In this document: piece by piece, positions 33,820-42,644 of the stretch
How the letters are laid out: each line of letters opens with the position of its first letter
Numbering within the stretch: the first letter of the stretch is position 1
From: Paraktedonobacter carboxidivorans
GTDB taxonomy: Bacteria > Chloroflexota > Ktedonobacteria > Ktedonobacterales > Ktedonobacteraceae
DNA length: 64,000 bases
Direction of reading: 5' to 3'
NCBI GenBank assembly: GCA_041156125.1
Contig: JBEVTI010000005.1
Span: forward strand, 168,990 to 232,989
Notes under the pieces: model-generated
Databases searched by the model: none
Told to the model about the DNA's origin: nothing
Seen by the model: only the letters and a program-made list of their open reading frames with translations
Made by a program: the position numbers and the translations under genes

Positions 33820-34941
33820 CTAAGAGGAGACCGATTGTGTTGCCCGGCAAGATTCACGTACGATCAGCTTTGTGGGTAGCAAGATACGCTTATTCTTATG
33901 GTCTCCCCTCTCCAATTCCGAGATCGTTTCATTCTCCCAGGTCACTATCTGCATCTCGTCCTGGGAAACTGTATGGGCAGAAGGAAACGTATGGTTGCGA
34001 GGGTCAATCAGTGATAAGAGCAACTCGCAGGCCAGGATGCCCATTTCCCGATGGGGCTGTCTAATAGTGGTTAGACCAGGTTTAGTAAAAGCCGTCATAG
34101 GCATGTCATCAAAGCCCATCAGGGTGAGATCATCAGGAATGCGCACACCATATTGCATAGCTACATCCATAACTCCAAAGGCCGTCTGATCATTGGCTGT
34201 AAAAATCGCGTCAGGACGTTCGTGAGGTGGATGAGAAAATATTTGCTGAGCACAGGCCCACCCGCCAGCGACGGTAAAGTCTCCCTGCCAGATTAAATCA
34301 GGGTCTACCGTCAGATCAGCCTCGCGCAATGCCTGACTATACCCTTCATAGCGCTCATTGGTGCAAAGATAGCCTTCCGGGCCTAAAATATGAGCAATAC
34401 GCCGATGACCCAGACTGAGCAAATAGCGCGTTGCTTCATAGGCCCCGTTTACATTATCGATACCAATCCAGGGCGTATTGGCAGGAGCCACCTGGTCTTC
34501 GAGGGTGACAATTGGTACACCTTGTTGCGAAAGATGGTCCAGGTAAGGACCAAGATGGCCGGGCATGATCGCCAGCAAACCCGCGCTCAGTTTCATGGCC
34601 AGAATACGATCCAACACATCGCTATGCTTGCGCGTGTGACTCATCATATAGAGCACTACCTCGTATTCCGTGCGATCGGTCACCTCAGCTACTCCTAACA
34701 TGATCTCTGGAACAAACGGCGAGGTCAATGGCGGAGCCAGCACACCGATCAACTGTGTGCGCCCACCGCGCAAAATCGTCGCCGCGATACTCGGCACAAA
34801 ACCATGCTCGTTGACAACCTTCATCACGTGCTCGCGAATACCAGGATCTACGGTCGGCTTTTGATTTAAAACACGCGAAACAGTCGCCTGCGAGACACCC
34901 GCAAGTTTCGCGATATCATGAATGGTCAATTTCTTTTTCAT
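33820..34941 (-). CDS. LacI-family transcriptional regulator
   Basis: 373 residues with GGAG before the ATG. The helix-turn-helix reads TIHDIAKLAGVSQATVSRVL (5-24), followed by hinge-helix positions and a periplasmic-binding-protein-like sensor (IGVLAPPLTSPFVPEIMLG, GHRRIAHILG, DAIFTANDQTAFGVM, LTTIRQPHREMG). The C-terminus is about 30 residues longer than usual. It should bind a sugar or derivative. Operator-like palindromes overlap its own promoter, so self-repression is likely. Neighbouring genes give no clear target; the sugar ABC operon 30 kb away is one possibility. Confidence 0.92.
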   Translation of the reverse strand: MKKKLTIHDIAKLAGVSQATVSRVLNQKPTVDPGIREHVMKVVNEHGFVPSIAATILRGGRTQLIGVLAPPLTSPFVPEIMLGVAEVTDRTEYEVVLYMMSHTRKHSDVLDRILAMKLSAGLLAIMPGHLGPYLDHLSQQGVPIVTLEDQVAPANTPWIGIDNVNGAYEATRYLLSLGHRRIAHILGPEGYLCTNERYEGYSQALREADLTVDPDLIWQGDFTVAGGWACAQQIFSHPPHERPDAIFTANDQTAFGVMDVAMQYGVRIPDDLTLMGFDDMPMTAFTKPGLTTIRQPHREMGILACELLLSLIDPRNHTFPSAHTVSQDEMQIVTWENETISELERGDHKNKRILLPTKLIVRESCRATQSVSS

Positions 34942-34975
34942 ACGAAGCTCCGCTTCCTGGCAAGCTATATTTAAC

Positions 34976-34993
34976 GCTGAAACCGGTTTCAGC
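34976..34993. promoter_or_regulatory. Operator palindrome for the LacI-family regulator (downstream site)
   Basis: GCTGAAACCGGTTTCAGC is a perfect 18-bp palindrome with the central CG typical of LacI/CcpA operators; the core fits TGWAANCGNTNWCA. It lies just downstream of the -10 of the regulator's promoter. Confidence 0.7.
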
Positions 34994-34997
34994 TAGA

Positions 34998-35027
34998 ACT
35001 ATACTTTAGAAACGTGTTTCCTGTCAA
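34998..35027 (-). promoter_or_regulatory. Promoter of the LacI-family regulator
   Basis: On the minus strand TTGACA (35027-35022), an 18-base spacer and TATAGT (35003-34998). The consensus -35 and the two flanking operators make this one of the clearest promoters in the window. Confidence 0.7.
35009..35020. promoter_or_regulatory. Operator-like palindrome in the promoter spacer
   Basis: GAAACGTGTTTC lies between the -35 and -10 of the regulator gene. A protein bound here would block RNA polymerase. Its half-sites match those of the 34976 palindrome, with a slightly different centre. Confidence 0.55.
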
Positions 35028-35101
35028 GCTCCTTAACAACAAGATCCCTCAACTCTCATGCTCCAGCCAAGGGCCTGAACAACGCCTTAGAGCGGTGCGC
35101 G

Positions 35102-35110
35102 TGCTATACT
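35102..35110 (+). promoter_or_regulatory. Extended -10 element upstream of the LVIVD protein gene
   Basis: TGCTATACT, identical to the element at 19568, lies about 110 bases before the start codon at 35219. Confidence 0.35.
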
Positions 35111-35218
35111 GCTACTACATACAGATCTTGAACTACCACAGCCAGGCGCCGACGCTCCGCTGCCAGGAAAAATGACGCGCTAATGGAGCAGAGTCGCTTG
35201 TAGGAAACGAGGCTTCTC

Positions 35219-36448
35219 ATGACATCTCAGGATTTTCCACGCAAAAACATTGAGTTTATCAGCCATTCGGACCAGGGTGATCGGGGCGATGGCGTGCAGA
35301 TTATGGTGCAGAGGGGCCATGCCTATATCGGCCATATGTTTAGTAATGGCATTACGGTGATGGAGGTTACTGATCCCAAACATCCTCGGCCAGTCAATTT
35401 TATTCCGACTCCACCCAATACCTGGTCGCTGCATTTGCAGGCTCACGATGATCTGCTGCTGGTGATTAACGCAGTCAATATCTATTCCCCAAACATTCAT
35501 ATCGATAAGACTGAGTACTATACTCAATCCTTTGCTGATACCTTTGGCGCGCAGGACCTCCCTTTCGCGGCTGGACTGCGCGTCTTTGATATTTCTCAGC
35601 CTGCGCAACCGCGTGAGATCGGCTTTATGCCTGTTGAGGGCTTTGGACTGCATCGTATCTGGTATACAGGCGGACGCTACGCCTATGCCTCAGCCTCGCT
35701 GGCCGGCTATACCGATCATATCTTTATTGTGATCGATATGGCTGATCCTACGCATCCGCAGTTAATCGGACGCTGGTGGATTCCCGGTATGTGGCGCGCG
35801 GGCGGAGAGACGCCGAACTGGAGCGGCTGGCGCTACGCACTGCATCACGCGATCATTGCCAGAGACAAAGCCTACGGCTCCTGGCGCGATGGCGGTCTGA
35901 CCGTGCTCGATATCAGCGATCCGACGCAACCTACACTGCTGGCGCACCGCAACTGGAATCCCCCCTTTGGTGGTGGCACACATACCAGCCTGCCCCTGCC
36001 TGAGCGTAATCTGCTGGTCGTGGCCGACGAAGGTGTGGCCGCCAATTGCGCGGATGGCCTGAAGTACACCTGGATGGTCGATATACGTGAACCAACCAAT
36101 CCCGTGACCATCTCGACCTTTCCCACGCCTGCCGAAGAGGATTACTGCGCCAAAGGCGGACACTTTGGCCCGCATAATCTACATGAAAATCGTCCCGGCG
36201 GCTTCCAGAGTTCCGAGCTGATCTTCGCCACCTATCAAAATGCAGGCGTGCGCGTCTTCAACATCGCTAACGCCTTCCACCCAGAAGAGGTGGCTTACTT
36301 TATCCCGCCCGCGCCCGCGAAAATGTACGATCCACGTCCCGCCAGCGCCCAGGTGATCCAATCCTGCGACATCTTTGTCGATAAACAGGGCTTGCTCTAC
36401 GTCACCGACTACAATGCTGGCCTGTACATCCTGCAATACACCGGCTAA
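35219..36448 (+). CDS. LVIVD-repeat beta-propeller protein
   Basis: 409 residues without a signal peptide. Repeated blades carry the LVIVD-like pattern: GITVMEVTDPKHPRPV, GLRVFDISQPAQPREIG, HIFIVIDMADPTHPQLIG, GLTVLDISDPTQPTLLA, GVRVFNIANAFHPEEVAYF and GLYILQY at the end. Such propellers bind ligands or proteins and have no known catalytic residues. The function is unknown. Confidence 0.8.
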   Translation: MTSQDFPRKNIEFISHSDQGDRGDGVQIMVQRGHAYIGHMFSNGITVMEVTDPKHPRPVNFIPTPPNTWSLHLQAHDDLLLVINAVNIYSPNIHIDKTEYYTQSFADTFGAQDLPFAAGLRVFDISQPAQPREIGFMPVEGFGLHRIWYTGGRYAYASASLAGYTDHIFIVIDMADPTHPQLIGRWWIPGMWRAGGETPNWSGWRYALHHAIIARDKAYGSWRDGGLTVLDISDPTQPTLLAHRNWNPPFGGGTHTSLPLPERNLLVVADEGVAANCADGLKYTWMVDIREPTNPVTISTFPTPAEEDYCAKGGHFGPHNLHENRPGGFQSSELIFATYQNAGVRVFNIANAFHPEEVAYFIPPAPAKMYDPRPASAQVIQSCDIFVDKQGLLYVTDYNAGLYILQYTG

Positions 36449-36460
36449 ACGCGCCAGCCC

Positions 36461-36502
36461 GATGAGTTCTCCCTGCTCGCGCGCAAGCAAGAAGAACTCA
36501 TC
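36461..36502. terminator. Inverted repeat after the LVIVD gene
   Basis: GATGAGTTCT (36461-36470) pairs with AGAACTCATC (36493-36502); the interior GCTCGC/GCAAGC can pair partly. It sits between the LVIVD stop and the minus-strand frame ending at 36514, as expected of a bidirectional terminator. Confidence 0.6.
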
Positions 36503-36513
36503 TCGACCTCTCG

Positions 36514-36768
36514 CTACTTAACGAGTTCCTCAGGAGGACCACAAGGGCTGTTATCCTGCCCAACGACAATCGGTTTCCCGCCATTCGCGGTGATCGGCAC
36601 AGGCAGACTCCAGCCGGTCTGGGGATCAAACAGGTAGAAGGCCAGCAGTGTGGTTGTGACAGGAATAGGATCGCTCCATTGATGATGTATCTCTAATTTT
36701 GTAAAAATCATGACAAAACGCCTGGCAACGTCGGAAAAAGGGAGCACGACAAACGGGTTATCCCCCAT
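36514..36768 (-). CDS. Small hypothetical protein
   Basis: 84 residues. The composition looks protein-like (WSDPIPVTTTLLAFYLFDP then QTGWSLPVPITANGGKPIVV) but I recognise no domain. No good ribosome site precedes the ATG, and the true start may differ. The convergent hairpin next to its stop favours a real gene. Confidence 0.4.
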   Translation of the reverse strand: MGDNPFVVLPFSDVARRFVMIFTKLEIHHQWSDPIPVTTTLLAFYLFDPQTGWSLPVPITANGGKPIVVGQDNSPCGPPEELVK

Positions 36769-36941
36769 TTGGGCGCATACAGTCTCTACTTCATGCGTCC
36801 CTCATCTTTAGCTGCTATAGTGTCTACAACAAATACTACCCCAGGCTTGATAGCCTGTCCTTCTCATGGATAGAGGATTGTGAGGACTGGAAATGAAAGC
36901 ACTGGCTCCTTTTGGCACTACTATGATAAAGGGAAATATTT

Positions 36942-37943
36942 ATGAATCTGAACATCTGGCAAATTCTCTTGCTGGCCTTGCTCCAGGGAGTTACCGAGCT
37001 CTTCCCTATTAGCAGCCTTGGCCATACTGTTATTCTCCCAGGATTACTGGGATGGGGCGACCTTGTGCGCAATACGCAATTTTTGCCATTGATTGTCGCC
37101 TTGCATCTCGGCACAAGCATCGCACTGGTAATCTATTTCTGGCGCGATTGGTATCAAGTCGGACGCACCCTTGTTGTCAGCATTAAGCAGGGAGAGATTC
37201 GCACAGGTACGCAGGAATGGGTAGGCTGGCTGATCATCATCGGCTGCATTCCCGCGGGTCTGCTCGGAGTGGCGTTAGAAACGCCACTCAAGCAGCTCTT
37301 CGCCTCTCCAATCATCGCTGCCAGCTTTTTAATTGTCAACGGCGGCATCCTCTTTGTAGGAGAAATGCAGCGTCGTCGCGCGGAAAAGCGCGCAGCAACA
37401 GTAGAAGCAACGCGGGAGAGTATCAGCCTGCCAATAGACCAGCAAGAAACACAACCATTGCCTCCCCAACTATCGACAGGGGCCGGGAAAGCCCCTGTAC
37501 TTATGGCAACCTCCTCCACAGCGCAACCTCGCTTAAAAACAAGTACAGTGCGCCCCCTGACTGATCTTTCCTGGAAAGAGGCCGTAATTGTCGGTTTCGC
37601 TCAATCTCTGGCCCTGATTCCTGGTATCTCGCGCTCTGGCGTAACGATGGTAGCAGGTCTGGGCGTGCGTCTCTCCCACGAAGATGCTGCTCGCTACTCC
37701 TTTCTGCTGGGAACTCCGCTGATTGGAGCCGCCGCACTTCTTGAAGTGCCACAACTCTTCGGCCTGCCCGCCACAACTCTGCTCCTGGTGCTCATTGGCA
37801 TGATCATAGCGGGTGTCGCTGCCTTCCTGAGTACCCACTTCCTATTAAAGTATTTTGAAAATGGCCGTCTCTATCCCTTTGCGTATTATTGCTGGGGTGT
37901 AGGTCTCTGTGCCTTAATTTTCTTCCTGACCATTCATCACTAA
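36942..37943 (+). CDS. uppP: Undecaprenyl-diphosphatase (BacA/UppP) with an inserted loop
   Basis: 333 residues against about 270 usual. Catalytic motifs are present: QGVTELFPISSLGHTVILP (the Glu-rich motif and PISS) and LIPGISRSGVTM near residue 220. The C-terminus FLTIHH is normal. The excess is an insert of about 60 residues (about 140-205) rich in Gln, Pro, Thr and Ser, between two membrane segments. It dephosphorylates undecaprenyl diphosphate to recycle the cell-wall lipid carrier and confers bacitracin tolerance. AAAGGG precedes the ATG. Confidence 0.92.
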   Translation: MNLNIWQILLLALLQGVTELFPISSLGHTVILPGLLGWGDLVRNTQFLPLIVALHLGTSIALVIYFWRDWYQVGRTLVVSIKQGEIRTGTQEWVGWLIIIGCIPAGLLGVALETPLKQLFASPIIAASFLIVNGGILFVGEMQRRRAEKRAATVEATRESISLPIDQQETQPLPPQLSTGAGKAPVLMATSSTAQPRLKTSTVRPLTDLSWKEAVIVGFAQSLALIPGISRSGVTMVAGLGVRLSHEDAARYSFLLGTPLIGAAALLEVPQLFGLPATTLLLVLIGMIIAGVAAFLSTHFLLKYFENGRLYPFAYYCWGVGLCALIFFLTIHH

Positions 37944-38063
37944 CACCAGGGAACGATACAGCGCTTGTGACATCTGGCGGAAAGTGCGTTTGGCAGCAGA
38001 GAACAAGCTTTGTAGAAAGTCTGCCCAATATACCTCTAGCCGCTTGAGAAGAGGGATTGGCTG

Positions 38064-38101
38064 GTGCGCGGCCCTTTGACATGGAAGTCAGGGCCGCGCA
38101 C
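38064..38101 (+). terminator. Hairpin downstream of uppP
   Basis: GTGCGCGGCCCT pairs with AGGGCCGCGCAC, with GAC/GTC extending it past a two-base bulge around a 6-base loop. It lies about 120 bases after the uppP stop. No T-run follows directly. Confidence 0.6.
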
Positions 38102-38257
38102 TGCTTGCTCTCTGCCCTTTTGCTTGCTGCCTGCAACGAAAAGCAAAAGAAGGAAAAGAGGTTTTTCGAGGTCACCCTTATTACCTGTCTCCCAAACAGA
38201 TAGCTGACAAAGGGTCGTGTCCCTGGTAATCCCGCCTCTAGAAGAGCTTCCCGCGTA
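38102..38257. other. Remainder of the uppP to 38405 intergenic region
   Basis: No gene seen; AAAAGAGGTTTTTCGAGG and short repeats only. The 461-base gap from 37944 to 38404 holds just the uppP terminator and the following promoter. Confidence 0.35.
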
Positions 38258-38286
38258 TTGTACATTTATCCGTTCTGGTATAGAAT
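38258..38286 (+). promoter_or_regulatory. Promoter of the hypothetical gene at 38405
   Basis: TTGTAC (38258-38263), 17-base spacer, TAGAAT (38281-38286). Confidence 0.5.
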
Positions 38287-38404
38287 ATAGAAATAGGTAG
38301 TCGAAGCGAGCAATAAAAATTCTAGAAAAACACAAAAAGCTCGACATCACTCTTTGTCAAGCCCTAAAGTGCCAAAATGCATTCCATTCTGGAGGAAGGA
38401 ACTA

Positions 38405-39100
38405 GTGAGTAAAAATATAGTATATCCTGCATACCTCTCAGAGCAAAACATCCAGGCACTACTGAAGCAAATTCATAAAGATGAACTCAAAACCATTGCT
38501 ACAGAGCTCGGTATAAACATGCAATTGCTTTCACCAAAATTAGCTCTGGCACCCAACGACAAACAACAAGCTCTCTTTGCCCAGGCACTCGTCGTTGCTA
38601 CCTACCTGGAAAAATATTATCCCAACCAGATAGGCACTATCGATGAAGCTCGTAAGTATGTGAAAGGAACATTGACGATGTTCTCTCACTTCCTTCACAG
38701 CAGGACGGGCAAACCCGACCTGGCCTATTTCAGCGGCTCAACCAGCCAGACCATTCTCAGCCTGGCCGGTTCTGCCAGTTCAGTCTATGTCCCTACACAA
38801 ACTGAAATCGCTAATAAAAATGGCAGCCGTCTCGCTTCCACCCTACCGTTCCTACTTGAAATGCTCGGTAGCGACATGGAAATTCACTCAGCTCGCTTCT
38901 ATATGGATGATCCAGATATGAACCTGGCACTCGCTTTTTACAGCATACGAGCTTTACAAGAGAATGCGCGACCATCGGTGAGTTACTCATTTTTTGCCAG
39001 AGTACAACTCGATAGTACATATTTAAAGGCTGATCTTCAGCCAAGCAAACACATTGTGCTGGCCGCGCCTCTGTATATAGTAAACACGGTGAGGGTATAA
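38405..39100 (+). CDS. Hypothetical protein, no recognised domain
   Basis: 231 residues from GTG 38405, chosen because GGAGGAAGGA lies directly before it; the frame is open to an ATG at 38354 inside the leader. The first half is probably helical (QNIQALLKQIHKDELKTIAT, YLEKYYPNQIGTIDEARKYV). The second half contains TSQTILSLAGSASSVYVPT and ends in beta-like segments (SYSFFARVQLDS, HIVLAAPLYIV). No signal peptide or membrane helix. A methyltransferase gene follows after 81 bases and may be co-transcribed. Confidence 0.75.
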   Translation: MSKNIVYPAYLSEQNIQALLKQIHKDELKTIATELGINMQLLSPKLALAPNDKQQALFAQALVVATYLEKYYPNQIGTIDEARKYVKGTLTMFSHFLHSRTGKPDLAYFSGSTSQTILSLAGSASSVYVPTQTEIANKNGSRLASTLPFLLEMLGSDMEIHSARFYMDDPDMNLALAFYSIRALQENARPSVSYSFFARVQLDSTYLKADLQPSKHIVLAAPLYIVNTVRV

Positions 39101-39181
39101 GAATCTGGATTATCCCTTCAAGCGTCATTTGTAGTACTGGCCATGTACTCTCAATTGCTAAAGATGTTTGAGGAGAGATTT

Positions 39182-39898
39182 ATGACCTACTCCTATTCAC
39201 CAGACCACGCGCATATTTACAGCCAACTGGGAATTAGCGGCACGACTTACGAGATCAGCTTCAACGAGGTTAGCAAGCTTCTCATCAACCATATGCACGG
39301 GAAGACAGCGCTCGATTTTGGAACAGGTACCGGTCGTTCTGCTCGTTTCCTCAAAAGCCTGGGGGCCGCTAGAGTCATTGGTGTTGACCATGATGAAAAT
39401 ATGATCAAGCAAGCTCAGGCCAGCCACGAAGCTACCATCGAATTTCACCTCATCGACCAGCAAACCATGCCATTACCAGACGAGTCAGTTGATATTGTCA
39501 TGAGTGCGCACGTCTTGGTAGAAATGCGTACGCTGCATGAAATGCAACAGGCCCTCAAAGAGATCGCCAGGATCTTGAAAGCCCAGGGAATGCTCGTTGT
39601 TATCTCCACTAATCCTGCCTCTCTGGGACATGAGTTTAAAAGCTATGTCTATCCTGCAAAAGCGGCGGTGAAAAGCGGAGATCTAATCACCTGTGTGCTT
39701 AAAGGAACTGAGCCTTTTGAAATTGACGATACCTACTGGACAGAAGAGGACTATCGCCACGTCTTCGCGTCCGCGGGTTTTAGCAATATTCAGGCCATAT
39801 TTCCTTTAGGCGCAGGTGAACAGTGGTTAGATGAAACGATAGTCGCGCCTGATATTGTTTTCATATGTAGCAAAGAGGCCAGCCCGGCTTCCACTTAA
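39182..39898 (+). CDS. Class I SAM-dependent methyltransferase
   Basis: 238 residues from ATG 39182 after GAGGAGA. AdoMet-binding motif I is ALDFGTGTGRSARFL, motif II ends in VIGVDHDENMI, and motif IV is VDIVMSAHVLVEM. A C-terminal substrate part reads PFEIDDTYWTEEDYRHVFAS then AGF. It belongs to the small-molecule methyltransferase group; the substrate is unknown. Its stop overlaps that of the convergent EamA transporter by 4 bases. Confidence 0.85.
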   Translation: MTYSYSPDHAHIYSQLGISGTTYEISFNEVSKLLINHMHGKTALDFGTGTGRSARFLKSLGAARVIGVDHDENMIKQAQASHEATIEFHLIDQQTMPLPDESVDIVMSAHVLVEMRTLHEMQQALKEIARILKAQGMLVVISTNPASLGHEFKSYVYPAKAAVKSGDLITCVLKGTEPFEIDDTYWTEEDYRHVFASAGFSNIQAIFPLGAGEQWLDETIVAPDIVFICSKEASPAST

Positions 39899-40968
39899 GA
39901 CAGAGTCAGCAAAACGATACTGAACATAAACAGAGCGATACCCAGGAACTGGTTCAAGGCCAGTCGTTCCCGGTAGAAAAGCACGCCGAAAAGCAGAACG
40001 AAAAGACCATAGCTTGAAGCAATCGCTGCTGTAACCCCGGTCGTCACAAGTTGCGTGTCCAGACTAAAGACGAGGATAGCAGCGCTCTCTATGATACCGA
40101 CAAGCAGAGCAAAGCCGATGCCCAGTCCAGATTTAGACGAGGGACGTTTGAGCGAGCGCTTTGCTTTTGGACCCGCCACCGAGAGCAGAGGGACCGTTCG
40201 CTGCATTGATGGGGTTATCGCCGAGAGCAGAGGGACTGTTTGCTGCATTGATGGGCCTGCCGCCAACTGGAGAGGGACCGTTTGCTGGGTGGAGATGAAG
40301 TGCTTGCGCATATAAAATTTGCGCAAGAGATATAGCATGGACCCGAAAAGCAGCAAAAAAAACAGTGTAAAAAAACGTGTACAGAGTCCAGGCAAAAACC
40401 AATCTGAGACCGTTACAGACGCGCCAATGCCAAAATCCAGACTCCCAAAGGCCAGGGTCGCTACGATAGCCCAGCGCACTCCCTGCGTCCAGAGTGAGCC
40501 CTTGGAGCCTGACAGAAGCGAGCGCAGTTCAGGCAGGTTTGTAGAGGCCAGAACAACGCCACAGATGCTTATAAGCACAAGTACCAGCTGCATCAGCGTC
40601 AGATTCTGCCGGAGAATAAACGCCGAGAGCAGAAGTGTAACGACAGGGCTGGTCGCAGTCAGGGGTCCAGTGATGGCAACAGGTCCTAATTTCAGGCAAC
40701 GATAAAGCGCGAGATAGGCCAGCGAGGCGCAGAAACCTGTAAAGACTCCAAGAAACATGCTGTGCAGAAGCTCAGGCAGCGTCAAAAACAAAGGCGAAAA
40801 CCAGAAGGTAGCAGCTCCGATCAAGAGTAAACCCAGAAAACTGGTCAACTGAGAAATCATGGTAGTCCTGAATGTACTCAAACGATGTGCCGCCAGCGTG
40901 GCAAAAATGTCAGCGAAGCCCCATAAGCACGCGACTATCAGACCCATCTCAATGCCCAGAAAACCCAT
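39895..40968 (-). CDS. EamA/DMT-family transporter with tandem-repeat loop
   Basis: About 357 residues and ten helices in two EamA halves (WGFADIFATLAAHR and GFASLAYLALYRCLKLGPVA). The central cytoplasmic loop carries three 14-residue repeats of the type QQTVPLLSAITPSM, then a basic stretch KAKRSLKRPSSK. The substrate (metabolite or drug export) is unknown. The start is uncertain: ATG 40968 has AAAGG upstream at 11 bases; GTG 40989 and ATG 40947 are alternatives. Confidence 0.8.
   Translation of the reverse strand: MGFLGIEMGLIVACLWGFADIFATLAAHRLSTFRTTMISQLTSFLGLLLIGAATFWFSPLFLTLPELLHSMFLGVFTGFCASLAYLALYRCLKLGPVAITGPLTATSPVVTLLLSAFILRQNLTLMQLVLVLISICGVVLASTNLPELRSLLSGSKGSLWTQGVRWAIVATLAFGSLDFGIGASVTVSDWFLPGLCTRFFTLFFLLLFGSMLYLLRKFYMRKHFISTQQTVPLQLAAGPSMQQTVPLLSAITPSMQRTVPLLSVAGPKAKRSLKRPSSKSGLGIGFALLVGIIESAAILVFSLDTQLVTTGVTAAIASSYGLFVLLFGVLFYRERLALNQFLGIALFMFSIVLLTLS
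40187..40312. repeat. Three tandem 42-bp repeats inside the EamA gene
   Basis: AGAGGGACCGTT-type units begin at 40187, 40229 and 40271, exactly 42 bases apart, with substitutions that mostly keep the coding frame. They encode the repeated loop of the transporter. Confidence 0.8.
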
Positions 40969-41097
40969 AACCACTATAACCTTTCTCACTGGAAAGCTGA
41001 CGCGTACGCCTGCTACAGGTTGTACGCATCAGTCTCTTCAAGGGCAGACAGCATAGACAATTTGGGATCACTCTGCCGTAGTGAAGCGCGGGTTCTG

Positions 41098-42630
41098 TTA
41101 GAAAAGCTTGCCCGACGCGGGCCCCGGTTTTTCGTTGAAAAAGCCCGAATTGTCGGAAGAAGATGACTGCGAGAGAGACCCTGCTTGCGATTGATTACGC
41201 TGAGTGTTCGGGCGAGGAACTCTGGTTATCGACACCAGACCAAGTGTGCGCATGAGGGATTGCGTCTCTGGAATTTCGGAGCAGGAGAGCGGAGGCACAA
41301 ATGCTCCTCCTTCGCGCTTCCGTTTCAAAGCCTGATCGAGCTCACTCACGGCTTTAGAGAGCCGCTGGGAATTCCTCTGCATATGGTCGGCGCGCATCAT
41401 ACGGTCAGCCATGAGATTCAAACCAGCAGCCAGCGGCCAGAGATCATTATTGACATTCTGGGCACGCGCGCTATTATCTCCATTGGCCAGGCGTGTTTGT
41501 ACATCTTTCAGATGAGTGATACCTGTCTCCAGAGCGTTCTGACGCTTTTCAATATCCTGGTAGACCATCTCCAACTGCTTAAGCGTATCAGCCTGCTTTC
41601 CTACCAGGCGCTCATTCTCCAACATGGTGAGAATCTGACGAACCACAACCAGGCTGGTCACGACGATGGTCGCAACAAGCAGTACCGAGCGTATCCTCTG
41701 CTGGGCCGGATCGACAGAGATCACATTGAAGATCAACACGCAAAACAGGAGTCCTAACAGAACATAAGGAAGCATTTGTAACAAACCAAAGCGCAAGTCC
41801 TGCTTGCTCCGTTCAGTAACGGCAGACTCACGAGCGCGCGGAAGAAAACGACGCAGATAGGCCGCGACACCTATAATCATAATACCCAATGGCCAGCCCA
41901 GACCCGACCAGGACTCCTCAACAAATGTGCCGAGATTTTGCTCGACATTAAAGACAAAATCGGAGAGCGCGAAAATAGCCAGGCCTGTTCCCAGTACAAG
42001 CAAGCTAATGCGGCGAGTACGGGATTGATAGAAACTATTCGGTCCACCCAAAAGCAAGAAGAGAATACACGAGAGCAGCGCGATATCCGCGATCGGATAA
42101 TACAGGCCAAGAAACTTGGCCAGCCCGCTTTCGTTCGCTACGGCGACCAGGGAGCCTAAGAGCACAAACCAGGCAATACTCAACAAGGCTCCCATGGCAA
42201 TCAGACTATCAAGGGCCAGAAAAATACGCTTCCGACTGCTTTTCCCTAAGGGCTGAAAGAGCAGGCCAGTGAAACAGAGAGCCGGTAAAAAGGCATAGCC
42301 AAAGTCGGCCAGCGAAGGAAAGGGACTCTGATTCTGCGACAGATAATAGCGCCAGAAGCATTCACCTAACGCCCAGGCAAGACAGCCACACCCAACCAGG
42401 TTCCAGGCTATCTGCTCACGTTTCAACCATGGCTCAGCACCTTCATCCAAGGAAAACGGAATATTTACACAGACGAGAACAAATATGCCACCGATAAAGG
42501 CACCCACTAGCGGCGAAAAATCTCCAATCTTGAAGACAGTTTCGTTCCCTAGATGAAAACCCACAATAATGATCATCAGTAAACTGACACCGATGATAAA
42601 GCCAAAAACCCCGCGGGAGTGCGTGGGCAT
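41098..42630 (-). CDS. Multi-pass membrane protein with HAMP-like domain, no output domain (paralogue 1)
   Basis: 510 residues with AAGGAGGT before the ATG. About eight to nine membrane helices fill residues 1-330, including EPWLKREQIAWNLVGCGCL then AWALGECFWRYYL, a pattern found at the N-terminus of membrane sensor proteins. A coiled coil and a HAMP-like part follow (VQTRLANGDNSARAQNVNND, then LWPLAAGLNLMADRMMRADH). No kinase, GGDEF or methyl-accepting domain comes after it; the last 60 residues are Ser/Gln/Pro-rich. It is clearly paralogous to the protein at 51634-53421. It may be a sensor acting through a separate partner. Confidence 0.75.
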   Translation of the reverse strand: MPTHSRGVFGFIIGVSLLMIIIVGFHLGNETVFKIGDFSPLVGAFIGGIFVLVCVNIPFSLDEGAEPWLKREQIAWNLVGCGCLAWALGECFWRYYLSQNQSPFPSLADFGYAFLPALCFTGLLFQPLGKSSRKRIFLALDSLIAMGALLSIAWFVLLGSLVAVANESGLAKFLGLYYPIADIALLSCILFLLLGGPNSFYQSRTRRISLLVLGTGLAIFALSDFVFNVEQNLGTFVEESWSGLGWPLGIMIIGVAAYLRRFLPRARESAVTERSKQDLRFGLLQMLPYVLLGLLFCVLIFNVISVDPAQQRIRSVLLVATIVVTSLVVVRQILTMLENERLVGKQADTLKQLEMVYQDIEKRQNALETGITHLKDVQTRLANGDNSARAQNVNNDLWPLAAGLNLMADRMMRADHMQRNSQRLSKAVSELDQALKRKREGGAFVPPLSCSEIPETQSLMRTLGLVSITRVPRPNTQRNQSQAGSLSQSSSSDNSGFFNEKPGPASGKLF

Positions 42631-42644
42631 ATCTACCTCCTTCT

